Positions 57,551 through 64,000 of a DNA stretch of 64,000 nucleotides are shown one piece after another. The notes below the pieces were generated by a model. The model had not been told where the DNA came from, did no database searches, and saw only the letters and a program-made list of their open reading frames with translations. Where the stretch lies: positions 25,893,001 through 25,957,000 of the forward strand of contig NC_057817.1 of NCBI RefSeq assembly GCF_910594005.1, in the 5' to 3' direction. The translations under genes were made by a program, and so were the position numbers. Origin of the DNA: Cervus elaphus. Taxonomy: Eukaryota > Chordata > Mammalia > Artiodactyla > Cervidae. How positions within the stretch are numbered: position 1 is the stretch's first letter; each line of letters begins with the position of its first letter.

Positions 57551-59814
57551 GGAGGGATGGCGGGCGGGGGGTAGAGGGGTTCAGGGCTGGGGGGACCTGG
57601 AAGAAGGGGAGGGGAGGAAGGGGGAGGGATGGGGGTGTGGTATGTGGGGGGTGGTGGTGAGCCAGCCCCAGCTAATGGCTAGGGCCAGCTTTTCCAAGGT
57701 GCGCATTCAGATTTGAAGGTGCCTCTCCTCCCTTCTCTTTTCCTCTCAGAGAGAGAGGTACCTGAGCCAGCAGGTCAACTCAGGTTACCTCAACAGGTAT
57801 AAGACCCCCCGAGGGGGGCTGAATGCCAACAAGAGAGCAGTCCCCTAACAACCAAAGATGGGCTCCCCAGGGGGTCCTTAAGTCTGGGGACTTTGAGGAG
57901 GAAAAGCACATCTTATCCCCAGACGCTTCAGCCATCAGAATCCTCTTGCCCCTATCCAGCTGCCCTGTCCCCCCTAGATTCTTAAGATCCCTTGTCAGCT
58001 GGCTGTGGGTAGTGGAGAGGGCCAGAGGGGAGGGCACTCCACATACCAAGTCAGGGCTGCACTGCCCCTTCAGACACCAGCTCATGCCTCAGGCAGGAAG
58101 CCCGGGCAATGGCCACGAGCTTGCTGGAGGCTCTGAGAGCAAAGCCGCTGGTAGGAACAGGAGAGGGCAGCTGTGGTTCTCTGGCTTCTGGCTGGGCTGA
58201 TCCAGGAGGTTGCTTCTTAGGAGACCCCTTGTATCTGGGTTGGAGGAGTCTAAAGCAGGCCTCTTACTTGTCCCCACATACCCTAACCCCATAGGAAATG
58301 CCAGTTTGGCCTGGAGGGGCCTCCTGGCTTCACCGCATCTCCCCCACCCCAACTTCCCCAGGCAGGCTGCCCAGGCCAGGATGTGGATGGGAACTGTCAA
58401 CAGACACTCTTTAAATATTTACCCACACTTCTCTGGGGGGTTTCCCCCATCCCCAAGACTGGGTAAATTCAAGTTAATGCTAATGGATAAAAGACCCTTA
58501 TCCCATCAGCACCCTTCTCTGGCCATAAACATGTATAGTTACATGGGCTGAACACAGAAAAGGGAGAAAGAGAGCTGTGGACACGTGTGCTCTGTGCAGG
58601 TGAATGAAGAAGAAGAATGATTTTTCTGGTCCTCCCCCTCCACAGTATGTGAGGGCAATGCGGGGCCATACTCAGGATCCACGCATACTGTATGTGCTCC
58701 CTTCCACCACGAACAACATCAAATGCACACCCACTCGACTATCAGAAAGCACCCCTGACACTTCACAGAGGCTGTGCACACTTGTGCACACCCAGGCATA
58801 TATGAAAATAAGACCTGATAAACACACATGCATCTTTCGCTCTTTGCGTCATAAAAAAAAAAAAATTGCTACCTATTTTCCTTCCACATCTTGGGGTTTC
58901 AGGGTTGGATGAGGAAGGAGGCAGTTAGAAAATCAGATCTTTTTCTTCACTATCCATCCGAAGCCCAGCTCTAGGGATGAAGGAAGAAATGAAAGCGCAG
59001 GGGAGGACGATGCAGAGAGAATGAGTCTCCCCTTTTGTATCTAAATAGTTGCTGGGGAAATAGTCACTCTCAGCCACATTCCCAAAGGAGAACCACTGGG
59101 GCCCCAGCAAGAGATCAGGATACCCTGAATTTGGAAGAATCCACCCCCATCTGAATAAGGTGGGGACTGCTCCAACTCTGAGACACCACACCTATAGCTC
59201 TGACCCTGGAGCCGCACGAGGGGAGGGTCAGAGGGCCGTGCCAGGGCTGCAGGCTCCAGGGCAGATTTCCTCCACTACCAGGGCACGCTGCAGCCTTGGT
59301 GCAGGCTCTGCCTTCTCTGAGCCTGCTCTGCGGGTACTAAGCTGACAGACTCTGGACTCCCAGCTTCTAGGTCACTGGGGACTGTCATAAATACTTTCCC
59401 CCTTTCCCTTCTGGAAAGCAGAGGCTGGACAGGCCGTATCCGCTCTGGGGCCTGAGCCCTATCTTTTAGGGGATGGGGGGATATCTCAACATTTTATGGG
59501 CCAGCGAAAACCCTGCCACAGAGCTATCCTTCCGGGCCTTTGTGTCTTGGAATGCAACTGTCCAGAGTGTGCTGCTGCCTGCACCGCCTGCTCTGAGAGC
59601 CCACCAGTCCCCAAACCCTGGCTGGACTTGATTTCCCCTTTCGAGGGTCCCTCGCCTTTTCTCTCTTTAGTTCATTTGATCGTTTGTTTTCTACATGTAT
59701 CTGGTTGATTTCGCTCCTGGAGCCTGGAAATAAAGGAACCGCAAGCAGCCATCCTTGCTGGGGCGTCTCCGTCCCTCGCCCCGAGGCCTGCACCGCCCTC
59801 CTAGGTATCGTGGA
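57551..59814. other. HOXC9-HOXC8 interval, part 1; no gene seen
   Basis: Purine-rich near the HOXC8 promoter, then unique non-coding sequence. No repeat or coding exon is recognised. Confidence 0.5.
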
Positions 59815-60010
59815 TTTATGTTCGTTTGTCCGGGTCATTCTGCCTTTTCGTGTTAATTACGCGCTGCCTGCTTCGTGCTTATCTCCTCCGCAAAGCGATT
59901 ATTTTCAACGCCCGCCCTTCTGAGCCTCCCGAATCTGCTGGCAGAGCGTGGGCCCGTCTCCTGCCGCCACTCGCGATTTATTTACACCTCGCAGGTGAGA
60001 GGATTGATTT
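59815..60010. promoter_or_regulatory. Candidate CNE in the HOXC9-HOXC8 interval
   Basis: This balanced block contains tgttaattacgcg, gcgattattttc, cgcgatttatttacacc and gaggattgattt, the last close to a PBX-HOX site. A plus-strand donor-like gcag|gtgag lies at its right end (about 59995). It is about 0.8 kb from the candidate Hoxc8 early enhancer. Confidence 0.3.
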
Positions 60011-60709
60011 GCTCAGAGCCAGAGGGGCCGGGCTGGGCCGGGGTGGCCGGCCTTCTAGTCGCTGCTCCTCGGGGCCGGGCCTCAAATGTCAGTGCGGCCA
60101 GGCCGGCTGGGGGCACCGCCGCCGCCTCTAACATTGAGCAACAGCGCCACCTCGCGTCCACTTGCTCCAATGCAGTTCGGCCGGGGAAAAGCCAGCAGCT
60201 AAGAGCAAGCAGGTCCCCAGGCTTGACCCAAAGGTGGGAGGTGGGGGGAAGGAGTTACCAAATGAATGCGCCCGACAGGGGTACCCGGAAGGGATTCCCC
60301 CCTCCCCAGGAGCGCTGTTCTTTTGTTTTCTAAATCCTCGAAATAAACCTTGTCCAAGGTTTTATACTATTTTCTCTCTTTGTCACCCTCCCTTCCCACA
60401 TTAAGAGACACTGTGCAAAAGGAACTGCCGCGATTTTCCCCGCAACCAGGCGCATTTCTGGCCTCGGAACACCGCGCACACAGACGCACGCACCGAAGCT
60501 CCCGCAACCGCCTTCCCGTGGAGCGCACCCTAAAATCCTCGCTCCTCTTACCCTGCCGCTGGCTCCGTACCGCCTATTCCGCCGCCGCCTGCAGGACGTT
60601 GGGGTGGGACTCTGGCTTCTCCCGGGTCTTTGCCCCCTGGTTTGTGGCCCATCCCTCTCTCACGCGCGCTCTCTCTCCACCTCTCCCTCCCAGCCAGTGA
60701 GGTCCTGTT

Positions 60710-60915
60710 CTCCGTGGGCCATAGACAAAACATTCCTATAATCCGATTTCAAAGGAAAGAGTGTCCACCTTATTTAAACCATAAAACAATTAAGCCCAGA
60801 CGTCTAGCCAGCTCCGCGCTGCTGTTTTGTTCGGCCCCATTCAGAATCCAGCGCAGGGAGACAAACAGCGCCATAAAAGTGGCATTTCGGGGCCTCGGAA
60901 ATGTACCTACCCTCT
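60710..60915 (-). promoter_or_regulatory. Hoxc8 early enhancer (candidate identification)
   Basis: About 3.7 kb upstream of the HOXC8 ATG, the block contains ccataaaa at 60779-60786 directly followed by caattaa (60787-60793), and a second ccataaaa at 60871-60878. Between them lie acaaacag and cattcagaatcc. On the gene strand this reads TTTTATGG, TTTGTCTCC, TTCTGAATG, then TTAATTG beside TTTTATGG. That is the arrangement I recall for the roughly 200-bp mouse Hoxc8 early enhancer, known to lie about 3 kb upstream and to bind CDX proteins. The match is from memory of motif order, not an alignment. Confidence 0.65.
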
Positions 60916-62614
60916 GCCTTCCCAAGTGGAACAACTTTTAGGGTTTTGTGATTCTGACAAAGGAGAAGAGGAGAGGTGGGAGGGGAGGATTAGGGCAGGG
61001 GGGCGTTTGCAAGCCCCTCTTTCGTCCCCAGCTTTCGTTTCTTTCCCCAGATGTGTGTCGTGTTGTTGTGGTTTGAGTTCACAAATGACAATAAATAAAA
61101 ATCGAATCCAATCCTGACCTGCAGGCTGGAGGCTGAGCTGGTACTGAACCGTGGGCTGGACCGCATGGGCCTGCTCTGGATCCCACGCTCTGGTCAGGGC
61201 CCTCCTTCCTGCCCAGAGCCAGACCGGCTCGGGCGGGCCGCAGGAAGCAGGCCGCGCTGACGGACGGACGAGGGGAGGCGACAGGGCCTTGGAGCAGGGG
61301 CGGGGTGGAGGCCCGGAAACACCGCCGAGCTCGGGCCGGGAGAGGAGCTTGAGTCCCCGCGGTCAGGACCGAGGGAGATGGGTGGGTGCCTTGTCCTCCG
61401 CGCGGGGTGCAACTGAGGCCGGGGTCCCAGAGGAGGAGCGAGGTAGCCAGAAAACTACAGGCAAAGCACCTTTCAAAAGGACCAAGAAAACAATCGCTTC
61501 TGGAATTGGGAGGTCTCTTCTTAAGCGGGAAAGAGGAGGGGTGCCTCAGCGACTGGGAAAACCAAACCGCGACTTCTGATTGTCTCCCTCAAAATATTAT
61601 CAAAAAGAAAACGTTCACCTCTTCCCACCTTCCTCCAGCCCCTGAAACTGGACTATTTAATAGGAGGAGCGGGTAGGAGATTCAAATGATGGGAAGGGGC
61701 TGGTCCCTACAAGTGCCTCACCAATCCTGTAAGGTGATGCCATGGGGGGAGCTGCTTAGGAATTGGGGTCCCCAATTATTTTCTTTTACGGTGGTATTCC
61801 CCAAGTATTCAGAGCAACACCCTGCACCCTCGCCAGAATGGGCAGCCTGAGATATTAAAGGGCTATATTTCAAGCAGTCTGAGTTTAATAGTTTCCAGAT
61901 TGGGGGATTTCCGAGAAAGGGGGCGCTGGGCCGAAGCATACCCGGCAGCTTGAGTCTGCTTCTGATTAGCAGATGAAAACTGGTGGTTTTGGGGAAGGCG
62001 CTCCCTCGGGGTGCTAGGCAGTCAAACATCCCCACTGGGCTGTTGTTACACACACATATTCCCCAGTCTTTGCCCCTGGGGTCCCACAGCCACCAGAGAA
62101 CACCCCACTTCTGGCTAGCCCCTGGCCAGCTTCCCTTGGCCCTAGCCTCGGGATCTCCTAGAACTACTGTGATTGCTCAGCATAACCACTGTCACCCCCA
62201 GATCAACATTCAAACTTCACCCCCAGATCAACATTCTAAGCACCAGAGAGAGAGAGGTTGAATAGACTAGAGAGAACTAGGAGATGGAGAGAGGAACTGA
62301 GAATACACTGAGAAATAGAAACTAAATCCAATCTTGATTGCATTGGTTTTGCCATCTTTCTTCTCTCTCCCTCCTTTCCTTCCTTTTCTTTCTTCCCTCT
62401 CTACTCTCTCCCTGCTCTCTCTCTGCATCTTCTTTCACTCTCAATGCCCAGTGCCTGTCCAGTTCCCTGAGGCCTGCAGGGCCTTCCTCTTCATCCTTCA
62501 CCGCACACCCTCTTTAGCAGCCTCCCCCCCACCAAGACACCCCTCAAAGCACCGATGCAGCCAGGCAAGAATCCAGCCCCGGCCTGCACCCAGCACGCAA
62601 CCTTCATCTTTACC
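60916..62614. other. HOXC9-HOXC8 interval, part 2; no gene seen
   Basis: A CpG-rich patch lies at 61150-61440, and an exact 20-base direct repeat begins at 62192 and 62217. No coding exon is supported. Confidence 0.5.
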
Positions 62615-62690
62615 TATCTCTTCCCTCCGATCTCATGTACTCATAAATTATTACAATTAATTACAGCCAAGGAAAACCATTCATGCCGTA
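62615..62690. promoter_or_regulatory. Cluster of TAAT-type homeodomain words downstream of HOXC9
   Basis: Within about 30 bases, cataaattattac and aattaattacag supply several overlapping TAAT/ATTA cores in otherwise C-rich sequence, about 1 kb past the HOXC9 stop. They could be HOX-responsive sites. Confidence 0.3.
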
Positions 62691-62979
62691 CCCCCACCCC
62701 CAGGGACTCCATCGAGCTACCAGGAGACTCACAGGCAGCCAGCCAGGGCAGGCACAAGCTGCACCCGGGCCTCAGCAGCCTCCACCGCACCCCGGGAGCC
62801 TCTTAGCCCCATCACACCCTGCCTGGAGAGAAGTGGCGGGCACTTGCCCTTCTGAAGTAGAGGGAGCCCCTTGCCTGGCTCCCACCTCCCCTAAAGGATC
62901 TAAGCACTTGCCTCCTCCACGTCAGAAGCCTGGGAGCGACAAGGAGGAGAAATAATGAGAACTGGATGCAGTTGGGTTT

Positions 62980-63658
62980 CTGGTTTTTTAAGTGACTTCG
63001 ATATATTAACACAGAGCTGTTCTACCATAACAAACAGAAGCACGTTACAGGACCGACTCTGAGGATGAGAGGAGACACTGCTATGTACATGCCAGAGGCG
63101 CCGGCCTGCGCTGCTGGACCCAGCCTGCGGCATGGTCCCCGGCCCTCGCCTTTTATCTCCTGGGCTGGGAAGCACACTTGTGTATGTTGTGTGTGTGTGC
63201 GTGTGTGTGTTTTTGTACAAAATCTGCACACAGAGCACCCCAGGCCCGGGGAACGATGGCCCGGACCAAATACAATACATGAAAAAAAATAGAAATATAG
63301 CGATTCAAGTACTGGCTTCTCTGAAGAAAGGAGAAAAAAAATCACATTTGTGTGTGTCATTTATTTCAGTTGCGCTGGGAGAAGAGAACGCGGTTTCTCT
63401 CCCCGCCTCCTCCTCCTCCTCGCTGGGTAGAACTAACTCTAAAACACCAATTTCTCAACACTGAACCCTCCCAAATCGCAAGAGTTTTCCTTTTCCCCTT
63501 CCCTTTTTTTTTTTTTCCTTTTTAAGCCGACTGGCTTTTCTCTATCTTGCTCTTTCCTTTTTCCTTTCAGTGCTGTCTCCCGCCTGGGCTGGGGTATTTT
63601 GTGGGTTTTTTGTTTTGTTTTTCCCTTGGCTGTGCGAGGCAGCAGGCTGGGGCAGGGT
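62980..63658 (-). other. HOXC9: HOXC9 3' UTR
   Basis: This is non-coding sequence after the HOXC9 stop, with T-rich runs on the plus strand and a (TG)n run at 63187-63210. A canonical AATAAA (plus-strand tttatt) lies at 63360-63365. An AATATA-type variant occurs near 63000, so the end could be at either place; I drew the longer option. Confidence 0.45.
63187..63210. repeat. (TG)n run in the HOXC9 3' UTR
   Basis: gttgtgtgtgtgtgcgtgtgtg type repeat with one C substitution. Confidence 0.85.
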
Positions 63659-63903
63659 TTAGGATTGCTCCTTGTCGGTTTTCTCTTTATTCATCTTTTT
63701 CATCTTCATCCTCCGATTCTGAAACCAGATTTTGACCTGCCGCTCGGTGAGGTTGAGAACCCGGGCCACCTCGTACCGACGGTCCCTGGTTAAATACATA
63801 TTGAAGAGAAACTCCTTCTCCAGTTCCAGCGTCTGGTACTTGGTGTAGGGGCAGCGCTTCTTCCTCGTGGAACGGGCGTGAATCCAGTTGGCCACGGGGT
63901 TGC
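63659..63903 (-). CDS. HOXC9: HOXC9 exon 2 (homeobox exon); gene runs off the right edge
   Basis: The acceptor ccctccag|GCAACC sits at 63905-63904, and the exon runs 63903-63659 to a TAA stop. It supplies the last 80 residues plus two bases of a split codon, corresponding to about residues 181-260 of the 260-aa HOXC9. It begins NPVANWIHARSTRKKRCPYTKYQ; the ANW motif replaces the hexapeptide in paralogue-9 proteins. The homeodomain has the posterior signature FLFNMYLTRDRRYEVARVLNL and [13 protein letters not shown]. Exon 1 must lie at coordinates above 64000, and the visible intron part is 63904-64000. HOXC9 is a nuclear factor that sets thoracic identity and represses brachial HOX genes in motor neurons. 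The sequence looks intact. Confidence 0.97.
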
Positions 63904-64000
63904 CTGGAGGGCCAAACATAGGCAGGGGTCATTGGAGCCCCTTTCCAGCCCAGGACCCCTGCCACCCCATCCCCAGGCTCAGCCAGGCTCCCCAAACCCA

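Noticed and set aside
63904..64000. HOXC9 exon 1 coding sequence before the homeobox exon
   Set aside because: The open frame crosses the acceptor at 63904 and reads intron-like sequence. The expected exon 1 C-terminal residues are absent, so exon 1 lies outside the window.

Overview
The window is a stretch of a mammalian HOXC cluster, read from the strand opposite to the genes. Five HOX genes lie head to tail on the minus strand. From left to right they are HOXC4 (12260-13540), HOXC5 (32244-33613), HOXC6 (36824-38251), HOXC8 (55004-57115) and the homeobox exon of HOXC9 (63659-63903, whose first exon lies beyond the right edge). Transcription runs right to left, so the more posterior genes are upstream. 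The four complete genes have the usual two-coding-exon structure: a first exon ending just after the (Y/F)PWM hexapeptide and a second carrying the homeodomain. With the splice sites I read by eye they give uninterrupted proteins of 264, 222, 235 and 242 aa, the known mammalian lengths. No gene is broken. The organism is a placental mammal. The proteins match the human ones as I remember them except for a few residues, and the repeats are ancient mammalian ones (MIR SINEs, a hAT fossil) with no Alu, B1 or B2. The exact species cannot be fixed by eye.

Layout: 1-11.4 kb is the flank downstream of HOXC4 and holds nearly all recognisable transposon remnants. 11.5-13.5 kb is HOXC4. 13.6-31.3 kb is the long HOXC5-HOXC4 intergenic stretch, with conserved-looking AT-rich blocks and a CpG-rich block at 19.7-20.6 kb. 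31.4-33.8 kb is HOXC5, whose intron carries the microRNA gene MIR615. 35.96-38.4 kb is HOXC6. 38.4-53.6 kb is the HOXC8-HOXC6 intergenic stretch; a strong minus-strand splice donor at 49041 fits the 5' noncoding exon known to be shared by HOXC6, HOXC5 and HOXC4 transcripts. 53.6-57.4 kb is HOXC8. 57.5-63 kb is the HOXC9-HOXC8 interval, with a block near 60.7-60.9 kb that I identify as the Hoxc8 early enhancer.

Together the genes encode TALE-partnered (PBX/MEIS) homeodomain transcription factors that specify axial identity from cervical to thoracic levels. The regulatory reading repeatedly meets TTTATGG/CCATAAA and TCGTAAA/TTTACGA words, which suit CDX or mid/posterior HOX binding. They form dyads in the HOXC4, HOXC5 and HOXC6 introns and recur in the candidate Hoxc8 enhancer. 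I found no undescribed multi-gene system. The points most worth checking are the intronic dyads, the shared-exon splicing architecture, the CpG-rich block upstream of HOXC4 and several composite CDX/CRE or PBX-HOX sites.
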